Both the position numbers and the translations under genes were made by a program. Under the pieces are notes generated by a model, which was not told the origin of the DNA, made no database searches, and saw only the letters and a list, made by a program, of their open reading frames with translations. Below are positions 49,850 to 61,830 of a DNA stretch of 64,000 nucleotides, in pieces (position 1 is the stretch's first letter; each line of letters begins with the position of its first letter). The stretch lies in the NCBI GenBank assembly GCA_028023455.1, contig JAQFVV010000031.1:8858093-8922092 (forward strand), given 5' to 3'. This stretch comes from Epiperipatus broadwayi (taxonomy: Eukaryota; Onychophora; Udeonychophora; Euonychophora; Peripatidae).

Positions 49850-51360
49850 TTACATTTGAGATTATCCACTTAATAAATAACATTTTTGTAGTATAATTTT
49901 CATTGTACTATTCTCATCTAAGATAGAGACTGATTTCTATCTGCTTTTAATACCTTGTGAAGGGGGGGGGGGGAGAGATCATAAACATATGACCAATGAC
50001 ATGTGCAAAAAGTACATGATTCCCAAAATGCACATTTCATGCTGAACCACCATTTATCAGTTAGCTCAGATCAAAATCTTGTACTTATATCTTTATAGTC
50101 ATTCTGTCTTATTTCATCCATCCATCTCACATGTGGTCTCTTTGTGGATCTTTTACAATGTCTTGGAATCCAGTTTAAAATTTCAATTGTCCATCTATTA
50201 TCATTTCTTCTAGCAATATGCCCATCCCAACTCCACTTGTCTTTTAATTTTTTCAATGAGGTCAGTAACACCTGTTTGTTCTCTTACCCATTGTGTTTTC
50301 AACCCCTTCTTGTTATTCCCAACATGCATCTCTCCATACTTCTTTGAGTGGGCTGAAGTCTCTGTATTTCTCTTGTATTAAGTGTCCAAGTCTCAGATCC
50401 ATAAGTAAGAACTGGCAAAACACATTTATTAAAAACTTCCTTTTCAAACACATAGGCATATTTCCTTTTAGTATCATAAATAAGAAATTGTATCAAAATA
50501 AGAAAGTGTGCAGGAGCGATGTGGAGAAGAGAAGCTAAAGATAGGAAAAGATGGATTGAACTTGGAGAGACCTTCATCCTGCAGTGGATTGATAATGGTA
50601 TTGATGATGATGATGAGTCACTCTGTATATACAGATAGCCAATTATTAAAGTTTGATTGATAAGTGTCAAACTTACTGCCTTCACAATATTCACACAAAC
50701 CACTTGATATTAATAATTTTTATTAATCATTCATTAGACAAAAGACTAACCACACCCTAAACAATATTTATGCGATGTAAATCTAACTATATGACTTTCT
50801 TGCAAGGTAGAGACTAATTTCTATCTATTTTTGAAGTGTGCATCTTAGATATTATACATTTTTCATGTCTTTGGTCATATGTTTATGATTTCACCCCTCC
50901 ACAAAGTATTAAAAGCAAATAGAAATCTGCCCCTACCTTATGTGAAAGAGATGAAGAAAAAATTACACTATAGAAATATTATTCATTAAGTAAATAATCT
51001 CCAGTTTAATGAATGATTAATAAAAATTAGTAATATACTTCCACCAAATGGTTTGAGCTAAAGTTGTGAGGGCAATAAATTTGACACTTATCAATTAAAC
51101 TGTAGTAATTGGTTACCTATATATACTAAACAGTAATAAAATATGTGTAAGAGATTGTGATCAGGGCCAAATGATAAGTGATGGTTTAACACATAATATG
51201 AATCTTGGGGATCATACATTTTTTTTCATATTTTTGCTTATATTTTTATGATTACACCCTTCCACAAGGTGTTAAAAGCAAATAGAAATCACTCCCTACA
51301 TTGCATGAGAAAGGTGTAGTGATATTTACACTACAGGAATATTATTTCACAACACATAAT
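49850..51360. repeat. Cluster of nested inverted repeats
   Basis: 49855-49990 pairs with about 50815-51005 (both contain 'tcataaacatatgacca' or its complement). 50625-50745 pairs with 50990-51125 ('gattgataagtgtcaaactt' against its complement). A third related piece in direct order to the second lies at 51170-51350. An 11-base G run (49963-49973) sits where the other copies have a few Gs. A twin-primed RTE fragment (50108-50615) is inserted within the cluster. Confidence 0.75.
50097..50626 (+). mobile_element. RTE LINE insertion with 5' inversion (twin priming)
   Basis: The insertion is bounded by an 11-bp direct repeat with one mismatch: agtcattctgt (50097-50107) and agtcactctgt (50616-50626). 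Inside, 50108 to about 50485 matches the RTE element on the minus strand, from the VFNKCVLPVLTYGSETWTLN part to 'RPHVRWMDEIR'. From about 50500 the plus strand carries the very next part, 'KCAGAMWRREAKDRKRW' and GETFILQWIDNG, then a gatgatgatgatg tail at 50603-50615. The two pieces together cover one continuous 3' end of the element, broken at DEIR/KC and with the upstream piece flipped. That is the signature of twin-primed reverse transcription. The source family is that of 34582-37020, and the copy has only modest divergence from it. Confidence 0.9.
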
Positions 51361-52130
51361 ATTAAAGCAAGCAAAACTCTCCATACAGTAGTGTCACTCA
51401 GTGCCAACCAGAGTGATTAATGGATGCCAGAAGGCTTGTGCATAAAATGACCATCTAATGCCTATTCATCCAATATTCCCAGACTAGTTTTTGGCTTGTA
51501 GCCTTTGACAGTGAGGAGCTTTGGATCTGAGAGCACTGCACCTAGATTTTAGGATCTAATGCAACCCTCCACTGCTGTATGGAGAGTTTTGCCTGTTTTA
51601 ATAACAGTTATGTGCTAGCATAAAAATACTGATCATGTTATGTTTAGTGGTTTAACACCAATCTTGCCTAATAGGATAGTGGTGGCTATGGTTATTAAAG
51701 AGCCAAAGACACCAAAATGTATGGGTACTGAAGTGGGTTCAGATCCATATGACTATATAAGCTATTGAGCTTAGATTAAAAATATTATTGTGTTTTCAAT
51801 TTTATTCTCATAGTTTTGTAGTGAAGTAGAGATGAAAGGTGGCTGCTGGAGGGTTGCATTAGTTCCTAAGATTTAGGTGCAGTGCTCTCAGATCCAAAGC
51901 TCCTCACTGACAAAGACCAAAAACCAGAAACTAATGTGAGGATATTGAATGAGTAGGCATTAGATGGGGATTTTATGCCTAAGCCTTCTGGCGTCCATTT
52001 ATTACTCTGGTTGGCACTGAGTGGCATTACTGTATGGAGAGTTTTGCCAGTTTTAATAAGTTATGTTCTAGCATAAGAAATAGTGATCATGTGATGTTTA
52101 GTGGTTTAACACAATATTGTATTTTGATAT
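51345..52130. mobile_element. Foldback element C, copy 2
   Basis: The left arm from about 51366 (aagcaaaactctccatacag) pairs with the right arm ending near 52045 ('ctgtatggagagttttgcca'). The same landmarks as copy 1 are present (gcacctagattttaggatc and 'ggagggttgcatta'). The terminal motif with gatcatgt.atgtttagtgg occurs twice in direct order (51590-51660 and 52020-52115), so this copy has an extra end or an internal rearrangement. It has no coding capacity. No clear target duplication was identified. Confidence 0.82.
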
Positions 52131-52732
52131 GTTTTATTTCCAGATAGATCGTAATAAAAAAAATAAGTATTGCGCCTCTTTGGGTTATTTTTGAGAAAAT
52201 ATTTTGAACTTAAATGAATTTATTTTTCTTCCATTTTGTATGCCTAATTGAATAAATATTTAATTTTAAAATTGTGTTTTCAATACCATCACATCCTGTA
52301 AAATAAAAACAACATTTGATAAGTCTTTGATTAATTTTATAAGCTCAGTAATAAATTTTCAGAATATTAATATGTATCCATAAGTAAAATTTTTAAGTAA
52401 ATATATATATATTGGTCATGGATTGCATCACATTTCAGTATAATAAATTTGTCAGACTAATAATTTAAATAATTTACTTCAATTACTGTGATAATGAAAC
52501 AATCTATTTCTTAACTTGATATATGCAGTGCCAACACAGACACATTGAAATTAAACTATATCTCAAAATCTAATTCTAACATTAAAAAACTACCAGTCAA
52601 TGAAACTAATTCTTATTAGCAGTTTCATAACTTCCAATCAAAACTTATTATCCCTCAAGAATTTTATTTAGTTGATGTTGACCCCACAGACAGCCCATCT
52701 CCAGCAATGAGTTATGATTTGAAATTTAAAAA

Positions 52733-53310
52733 ATGAACCTAATTAATTCAAGTCTTAACATGACAACCTTTAATCTGCTGAAAAAGTTCAGAGATGAAGA
52801 CACGATTGAATACATTTTTGGTGTATGCAGTTATTTGCAAGTCTGTAGAACATTTATTAGCTTAATTTATAAATATAAAAATTCATTGATGCCTGCATTG
52901 TTACAAGGAATTAAAGCGGAAGTTTTTGCCTATGTTAGAAGTGCCACTTTTTTAATATATAGTTTATGGCTAACTCGGTGTGAAATTCTCTTCAATTCCA
53001 ATTGTACAGATCCTCTGACGATTCTAATTAGGAACATCAGAACGATAAAAGAAAGAGACAATCGAATATCATCATGTTTTATTCAATAGCACATGGGATC
53101 TAATTGACATTTAAAGACCAGGTTGGATATTATCAATTACCTTTCCTTAGAAAAGAAATATGTATATATAATTGAACTTTTCTTCTATCTTTTTTATTTA
53201 ATAGTGAACACTTTGAACTTTAATTTGTCAATTGATTTTAACATATAATGCAATGTGTGTTTTTTTTCTTTTTTACTGGATTAATAAAGTTGGTTTTTGA
53301 TTAAAAAAAA
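52733..53310 (+). pseudogene. LINE 3' end: C-terminal domain and tail
   Basis: A 118-codon frame (52733-53089) contains 'EDTIEYIFGVCSYLQVCRTF' and then 'SLWLTRCEILFNSN'. The spacing and pattern match the C-terminus of the LINE at 30470-32760 (EETTDHFLFECTTLNNLRTY and IWALHCRLVF). I read it as a 5'-truncated second copy of the same or a related element, on the opposite strand. After the stop, about 200 bp of untranslated sequence ends in aataaag and an A-rich tail near 53303-53311. No independent gene function is supported. Confidence 0.55.
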
Positions 53311-53919
53311 TATTTTTTGCAGTTGTTAATGCTGAAGCTTTTATTCTTTTCTCTTTTTTTGAACAATACTTCAAATAGTCTTAATTAAGTTTGTTTGTGA
53401 TAGTTTAATATTTACTCTCTTTATAAATTTTTTCTATGTAAAATTTAATGAAACATTGAATTTATAAAAAAAAGACACGACACTCTATAAATAAGATGTT
53501 TTTCCTTAAAACAATCATTCCTAATTTTAAAATAATACAATATTGCAAAAGTTATTATCATCAATAAAAAATTGACAATATTTTCTAAAAGAAACCCAAA
53601 AATTCATTTCTTCCTGAGACCTATAACATTTATAAAATACCTTATATGCTTTGTATGACTAATTTATATGGGCAAAAGAATTTGACGCATCCATGTAGAA
53701 AGAAATGAACATGTTACTACAATCAAAGAAAATACTGATCTGTGATATAGATTTTACTAATTCTCAATTATCTTGTTGTGACAGAATAACAGAGAACAAA
53801 TAGAAAAAACATTGAAATTCTAAAGATATCTTGACTGCATTAAGAAATGCAAAAAAATAACAAGAAAAATTGTACCTACATAGAATATATTGAGATTATT
53901 GATATTGTTTAGGTGCTGA

Positions 53920-54190
53920 CAGCTTTCATGTGTTTACATGGTGATTATGTATCAGACCTGCTGTGGTATTTCACATTTGTACCTGTCCACCAATAACTTT
54001 CTAATCTTGTGGTCTCATACATGTATACACTGGAATTTCTAACAAACTTTAGTGATAAATTTTAAATCAGACCCTGTAAAACATGTTATTTCATCACAAT
54101 TTTGCAAGGTTTAGAAAGTTATTGGCAGACTTATATGTATGTGAAATGCCACAGTACCTCTAATTCATAAGAGTAAACACCCAAACTAAT
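53920..54190. repeat. Inverted repeat
   Basis: 53958-54010 (ctgctgtggtatttcacat, 'accaataactttctaa') pairs with the complement at about 54110-54165 (ttagaaagttattggcag and 'gtgaaatgccacagta'). A related half-copy lies near 55770-55850. Confidence 0.65.
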
Positions 54191-56230
54191 ATGTAAACCC
54201 AAAATAGTATATATTTAATAATACAAACAGTATACATTTGTGAAAAAATAAATTTTGCTTATGTAGTATTTTTTTGTTAATATATATAATACTTTTTTTT
54301 TAATTTCAAATAAAATTTGGGAATTGATGACCATATTTGCAATGTTAAAATGTCATATCTTTCTCCAGTGAGAGAGGATCCTTGTACCATATTAAAAACT
54401 CATGATTACCTGTTCCAGTTTTTATTTAGTATCATATGGTGTGTTTATTATTTTTGGGTACAAATTTATAATTTTCATATTGTGAAAAATTAATAGATAA
54501 TTGTGCATTTTTAAAATAGCACTTTGTGTCATCACAAACATCCCTGCACAACTGGAGAAAGGTATGACATTCTGCTTATGCAAACACAGGTGCAGCAATT
54601 TACTAAATATTATTTAAAATTAAAAAAATACTGTGTACATTAACCCTGGCAGGAAATTACAAAATGGACACTAAAGCAAAATTAACAAAAAATATATTAT
54701 ATAAGCAAAATCAAAAAAAAAAAGTAAATTTACTATTACATCTACTCACTTGCTTAAATCAAAACATTCTTCCTATATATTGACTACAAAATGGATAGTA
54801 AAACAAAGAAAATAGAAAAAATACTACTTCTATTATAAATATGCAATATAGAGTACCAATAGCTCAAACAAGCTTTCAATTGATAAGTGTGGTAAGAGAA
54901 AAATATTTAAAATTTCTATCTAGAACATTCCCACTCCCAGACCAATTGATAGCTGGAGTTAAGACATTTTCATGTCTGAAAATGTGAGAGTTTCTACTTA
55001 AATGTTACATATTAAATAAGTGCTGGATTTTGAGTTGATATTTTAGATCTAGTGTTTAAATATTCTAACTCCTCACTGAGGTGAGCCAAAAACTTATTAA
55101 CCAATTGCTCAGGGGGTGGAAATGTCTAGAGATATTGGTACACTCCCTATATTGCATATTTGTAAATACAAGCTCATAAAAAAAAACAATGTCACATTAT
55201 ATATGACTTGCTTTATTGATTATTATACTTCTATTATCTATGACAAAATATTACAAAATGAACAGATAAAAAACATACATCTGGCTCAGGCTATAACAAA
55301 ATGGTGAGTTAAACCACATGGTTATTAATATATCACCTGCACAGGATCTTGGTCAAGAAATATGTCTACTTATATTTATTTTGTTAAAAAAGAAATTAGT
55401 AAACTTTTATGAAAATGAAATCACTGTGGTGGCCAGAGTTTTTTGATATTGCCCAGAATGCAAAGGAAAGTGTCATCTATGGTTGATACAAAAAAATTAG
55501 TATTCAGCAGATGAGTTCCTCAGTTTTATACACTTTCCAGCAATTTGAATAAATTGTTGAGCCCTCTTTCACATTTTGTTTGGTCACTTCCATCAGAGTT
55601 GCTGCTGTTTTATCCTCAATTGACACAATGAAACAATTATTGGCTCCCTGCCCAATGGCTACCTGGTTTTATTTAGTATCATAATGTGCTATTATTATTT
55701 TTGAGTAGAAAATTTTCACTCAAGTTGTGAGAAGTTTCAGTGTTCACATTATGTGATGAGATGACAAGATTTACTTGATGGTATTGCAAGGTTAGAAATG
55801 TATTGCCCAGAATAACATGGATATGAAAAGGCATGGCAGGTCTAATACATAAATACTGGTTACATTTATAAACCAAGATAACCTTGAACATTATTAGATT
55901 TATTACCTAAGTAATATATAAGTTTAGTGTAGTTCTCAGTCAAAATTTATCATTTGTTAATCTGCCTTTAGATAAGCAGGTTATATCCACCTGTTTAATG
56001 AGATTTATTTAAACTTCTTTATTCCAATTTTAATATTTTTTACTTAAATGGAAATCTTTAGTCTTTATATAAAAATATAGTAGAAACATAGTTAAAGGTG
56101 AGTTGTTTTGACAACAAACAGATTGAGATTCTTGGTATAGTTTGGCACTGTTTAGGTATGGATTCCTTTCATATATTTATATATATTTGAATACAACCAT
56201 TAGAAACCACCAGTCAACACTTAAGAAATC
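54191..56230. other. AT-rich stretch with small inverted repeats, no gene
   Basis: Holds a short inverted pair, 'atgtcatatctttctccagt' (54350) with actggagaaaggtatgaca (54551), and phrases shared with 55600-55700 (tttttatttagtatcata). Otherwise nothing was recognised. Confidence 0.45.
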
Positions 56231-56270
<40 letters not shown>

Positions 56271-56769
56271 ATACTGAAGTATAATGTATTTATTGAACTT
56301 TAGATGTAATTAAAGGATTTGAGGACAGACTTTCAAGCTCCTGTGAACTATAAATTCCATCTTATATAATTGTTACACATAACCACATATGGGTGAAGAA
56401 AAATGAAAAATCTCCAATATACATATTTCATGTTGACCCATATATATATATATATATTGAAATAAATGTTTTTATGGATAAACGATCTTTCATGAAACAT
56501 GTTTTTTTGGGAATAACTATATTTAATGAAATAAAATATATCTACTGATGTTACAATATCACAACACTTATTGTCAACTGGGTAAAAAATATAGTAACAA
56601 TCATATGATTATAGTAAATAGAATTATTTACGTCATATGGTTGTTGAATAGTTTGATTTATATTTAGCAGTACTATATATTTATATCAGTAAAAAACAGT
56701 TAACACTTAGATTATTCCAATATCAATAACAATCATAATTTCAAACTGTTGTCAAAGCAACATTCTTTT

Positions 56770-56820
<51 letters not shown>
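56231..56820. repeat. Run of TA microsatellites
   Basis: (TA)n tracts at about 56231-56266, 56441-56458 and 56775-56819, separated by unremarkable AT-rich DNA. Confidence 0.9.
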
Positions 56821-56823
<3 letters not shown>

Positions 56824-56884
56824 ATAATAAATATATGAACTAACTGAAGAAAATATAAAAAATACTAATAAATGAAAAAGCACA

Positions 56885-56995
56885 CAATTACTTCTCTATA
56901 AAGCTGCTTTAATATTTCTCCAACAGACTGGTTTTCAGCAGTAAGCATCAGTCTGCTGGTTAAAATATTTAAATAGCTTTATAGAGAAGTAATTG
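56885..56995. mobile_element. Hairpin MITE-like element
   Basis: Arms 56885-56932 and 56948-56995 pair well (caattacttctctataaag against ctttatagagaagtaattg) around a 15-bp loop containing a further cagactgg/agtctgctgg pairing. At 111 bp it fits a miniature inverted-repeat element. It lies between TA and TA/TG microsatellites. Confidence 0.78.
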
Positions 56996-57176
56996 GGTTT
57001 TTTTCTTTATATATATTGTAATAAAATAGTTGTTTAGATGGAAATCTTGAATGTCTCCTTTTGGCTGCATAAGTTTGTCAGTTTACTTTGACTCTTGGCC
57101 TGAGGCAGTTGTTCTACGTTAAGTATTTTCTAATTAAGTTGATTTAAATTGATAACTTCACATTTCAATATTTTCA

Positions 57177-57188
57177 TATATATGTTAC

Positions 57189-57232
<44 letters not shown>
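57177..57232. repeat. TA/TG compound microsatellite
   Basis: Tatata units pass directly into about 16 repeats of gt. Confidence 0.95.
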
Positions 57233-57234
<2 letters not shown>

Positions 57235-59434
57235 ACAAATAGATATTGTATTGGATTAAATGAAAATAGATAATGTAAATGAGGCATGGCATCAAGATCA
57301 TATATCTTCTACTTTGCAAACATTTATAATTTGTTATAGATGAGAGTGAGTCCAACATAAGCTAAATATTTATTGTACAAGCTGATGATTGCCATTTATC
57401 AATCTAGTTACAATGATCTTATGGACTTCAATAGGTTCATGTACCAGATATAAATGGTTTAAAGCTTAATATTAGGATATTAAAATAAGAGTAACGCAAT
57501 AAATAAATATAATAAACCCAAAGGCAATATCCATCAATGATAGATTTTGCATTAAATTACAAAATAAAATAGAAAATCAAATAAATTTAGGGATCAAGGG
57601 CACCATGGTGAATGATAACAATAAGAATTTTGTTATACAAAATGTGAATTGTCATTATACACTAAATAAAATAAGGTTAACAAATACAATAAATTATTAA
57701 ATATACACTACTTATCTACTTTCCATAATAATTTTACAATTTTAAAAATAAAATTTTATGTGCTTTAAACAATTAAATTGATGAATTATTATGAACTAGC
57801 ATTTTATAACCTTTTATTATTTATTTTTATATGTTAATTTAAATAATTCCATGTGTATCATTTACAATTTCAATTGTGGATTTTTTTGTGTGTACTAAAT
57901 ATTATATTTGTGAAACATAGCAGAAATATATCACTTTATAAATTAAGAATATTTAGTTTTTCCTTTATAATAAAGATTTAAAATGCATATTGACGTATAA
58001 CAAAAGTTAATGCGTATAATCCGGTTTATTAATTAAATATTTTCATATGTTTGTTTAATAATAATTTAATAAGAATAAATCATTTAACTAAAAATCATCT
58101 TTACAATAAATTTGAATATGCAGTTTAAGTATTAATTAATAGTTTTATTATTTATGTTAGCTAAACATAAGTATTATAAAAATTACTTTTCAAAGAACGC
58201 ATGCGGAAAATATTTTTTTATAGTTTTAAACAATAATATCATTATTTTTTATATTTACCTTGGATAATGCTATACTGAATAAAAATTGTTAATTGTTCTC
58301 ATGTATTTGTTCTCCATTTCGGGTCCGCAATAACTCCTTGAAACTGATATAATAATAATTGAATGGATTTATTAGTAGTAAAGTTAGTTTTAAATATCCA
58401 ACTTTGTTTCTAAAAACAATATTTTTCTTTTATTTCCTTGTTCATCAGAATTATAATAAATTACGATAAGTTTGAAATGAGAAATTTATCACAATATTTA
58501 TTCCAGGTTAGATTTTCAATTTTGAAGAGGAAGATTTATATTGTATCATTCCATTAGTTCACATTAATTATTTCATAGAATTTCCTGGGAAATATTATAA
58601 AATATCAGGTAATACATGAATCCTTCTAATTTATACCTTTATAAATTCATATTTTTTGGTTTTGATCATTTAAAATATATGATTATTATCACGGCTCAGT
58701 TTTAAAAATGGGACATTTCAAATACACATTATTCAGTTCAATATATTCTTCTTCGCTTTACTTTTATTCAAAATCGCGCTCTTTTTTCCAGCAGGCGATA
58801 ATTTCCCTAAATTTCATTTGTTCTCCCACCTTATGTTTTGCGCTCTTAAAAATTGACTAATTTACGTTAAATAAAATAACACAAATAAAAATATTTTTAT
58901 ATTTAAAAATCTAAAACAACAACATATTTTTATTTATTTTAGATACTAATTAATTTTATAAAAGATTTTAATATTTATGTGTACATTTTTATAATTATCG
59001 ATTTACTACAGTATGCACACATATCACCTATTGACCAGTTTACTTATCAATAACCAATATGCATTACCATTCTTTAATAACTGGGCTGTACATAAAACAA
59101 TTTTAACAATAACAATAACATGGCTTTTGTTTTATTTTTTTATTTTAAATAGTTTCCCACTTTAACATAAATTTTATAGTCTCAATATATATATTCAGAC
59201 TAACAAAATATATCTTATAGTAGACTGAATTAGTTACATTACAAAACTGCATAATCAAAAAAAAAAGTTTAATAAAAATAATTTTATAAATTGAGTAATA
59301 AATGTATAAATTGCCAAGTGTGTATGAGTACATGTACAAGATATAACCTATGTGTAACTCAAGTATATTGGTTTTTAAAAAATAAAGTCAAATTAATTTA
59401 TACGTTTTAATCATACAATTAAATATTTAAAAAA
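57233..59434. other. AT-rich stretch, no gene seen
   Basis: No protein or RNA match. A small CG-containing patch at 58775-58850 carries gcgctctt twice, at 58777 and 58840, and resembles part of 42195-42230 on the other strand. Confidence 0.5.
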
Positions 59435-60400
59435 TATTTTTTTTTGTAAAATTGAAAACAATATGATGATCGCTCATGTTATGTTAAAAAAAAAATATGG
59501 ATAATTAGTTTTAGGGTTGTGCAAATGAATTTAAATTGCATTGTTTATGGAAATATATAGTATTTGGTTACTCTCTGATTTGCCTTCTGTGTGCAATTTT
59601 AAATATTTTTTTGTAAATTGAATGGAAAATTCAAATATGTTATTGACAATTATGGGATACCAATTTAAGAAAATTATAGAACAAGTTTTAAAAGTAAGTA
59701 ATGTTATATTTTTCTTCCTATTGCTATGTCAATACAAAACTTTTGTTTCATTTATTAATTATTTCTAATCATATAGAGTAAAAGTATATATATAACAATA
59801 CTTATTTAACAATATTGCCAAATGAATATTTATTCTTATATTTAGGTCTTGATAGGTATATTTTTGAAAAACATCATTGAATCCATAATAGGTGCAAAAA
59901 ACAAATATATATGAAATACAAATAGGTCATAAAAGCAATGGCAGTCTTGTCAAGTCTTATTTACATCTTAACCCAAGAAGCAATAAAGGGTGATTCAATA
60001 AAGATAAGAAAAAACTACTAATTAAAACAATTTTCTATCGAATAATTTAGATAGCCATATCTAACTGATTGGTTTAAAGTATTTTCAATACTCATTGATG
60101 GGATTAATTAATGGAAGACTATGTTAAAAAACAAAAATGGCACAGGTCAAAATACCTATTGTTCCAATCAGATCCAGAGATGAACATTGAAGTTGCATTA
60201 ATGCTGCATAGAATTTGGCATTTCCTGCTTTAATGAAGAAAACCATGATGTAAATAAAGAAGTAAGCTCTTTTGTAATAACTACTATATACCCTATCTAT
60301 CATTATCAATGAGCAAAGAAGATAACCATCAATTTGAATAATCAAAAGAAATGAATAACATTCAGCCACTGTTTATAAATCAATGACAATCAGTGACCAC
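59435..60400. repeat. Duplicated segment, copy 1
   Basis: Matches 60905-61830 in the same orientation at an offset of about 1460 bp. Shared text includes 'ggcagtcttgtcaagtct' (59940 and 61408) and 'ctgctttaatgaagaaaa' (60227 and 61689). On the minus strand a hydrophobic 81-codon frame (60369-60124) is open in this copy, but the equivalent in copy 2 is broken by stops, so it is not supported as a conserved gene. Confidence 0.8.
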
Positions 60401-60904
60401 AAGTAGAAAATATCTATTTTTTTATAATTATTCACACCTTATAATTATTTTTCACAATATATTGACTAATAATGTGGTTATCTTCGATTTTTATTAATAA
60501 ATATTTAATTTCAGAAGACAAAAAAAAAACAGAAATGAACAATCAGCTTTCCACTTTTAAGTCAAGAGAAATCAATGGTGACTACACAATGGTTGAAAAT
60601 TAATTCTTTTGTTTTATTGCAAGAAATTTTTGGCAAATTTTGTTACATTTCTTTATTTTTTATGATTATTTCTTATTATATTTGAGCAATTTGAATGTAA
60701 AATAATTCAATTTTTAGAAGCTAAAATAAAACAATTCAGATTATTTTACTTTAATATTTGTATGAATAAAAACTGAATCAACAAATAAAAATAATTGAGT
60801 TTTACTTAATCTGACATATAAGAACAATCAAAGTTTGACTCAATCTGACTAAAAGAAAATTTGTATCTGGAAAGGTTAATTATACTATTACATATTTAAT
60901 AAAA

Positions 60905-61830
60905 TAAATGTATTTTGTAAAATTAAAAATAATAAAATTATAGCTCAGATCATGTAAAAAATAAAAGAAAAATTAACTGTAGCACTACACAAATGAATTT
61001 GAATTGTGTAGTTAAAAATATATATAGTATTTAATAAAACACTCAGATTTCCCCCCTTGATAAGGTTTTAAATAAATAATGTGCTTTTTCTTTTTAGTAA
61101 ACTGAATACCAAATCTAAAAATATTATTGAAAATTATGATTACTAAAATTAAGTAAAATATAAAGCAATTGTTAAAAGTAATATTTTTTTTCTCCCTATC
61201 ATTATGTAAATAAAGAATTTTTATTTATTTATTTATAATTATATAATGTAGAAGCTGTATGTAAGGATATTTATTTCTGCATATGTTGCGAAATGAATAT
61301 ATTTAGATCTTGAGAGGTATATTTTTTTTAAAAAACACCCTTAAATCTATTTATAGTTGTAAAAAACAACACATTTGAAATATAAATAGGTCACAAAAGA
61401 AAAATAATGGCAGTCTTGTCAAGTCTATTTTAAGCTTTAACTCAAGATGTAGAAAAGAGTTATTCCATGAAGATATGAGAAAATGCTGATAAAACAATTT
61501 ACCACCAAATAATTTAGGTAGCTACAGCTTGCTGATTGTTTTAAAATATTTTTCAATACTTCATTGATGAGATTATCTAACAGAATCCTATATACTATGT
61601 ATTGTCTGGAAAATCTAAAACCACATGACTGAAAAAGCAGTTGGATCCAGAGATTAATGTTGCAGTTGCATAGAATGCAATAATGCCTGCTTTAATGAAG
61701 AAAATCATTGTGTAAAAAAAGAAATAATCTGCCATAAGGCTTACCATAATATGCTATATATCTCATCTATTGTCACCAATATCCAAAGAGAACAACCACC
61801 ATCCTGGATAGATTTATAAAGATTTATTCA
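60905..61830. repeat. Duplicated segment, copy 2
   Basis: The second copy of 59435-60400, with many substitutions and indels. It may be an old local duplication or two insertions of one unnamed dispersed element. About 500 bp of unrelated AT-rich DNA lies between the copies. Confidence 0.8.

Noticed and set aside
60124-60369. Hydrophobic 81-codon frame as a membrane-protein gene
   Set aside because: The equivalent region in the duplicated copy is broken by stops and no family signature is seen; kept only as part of the duplication.
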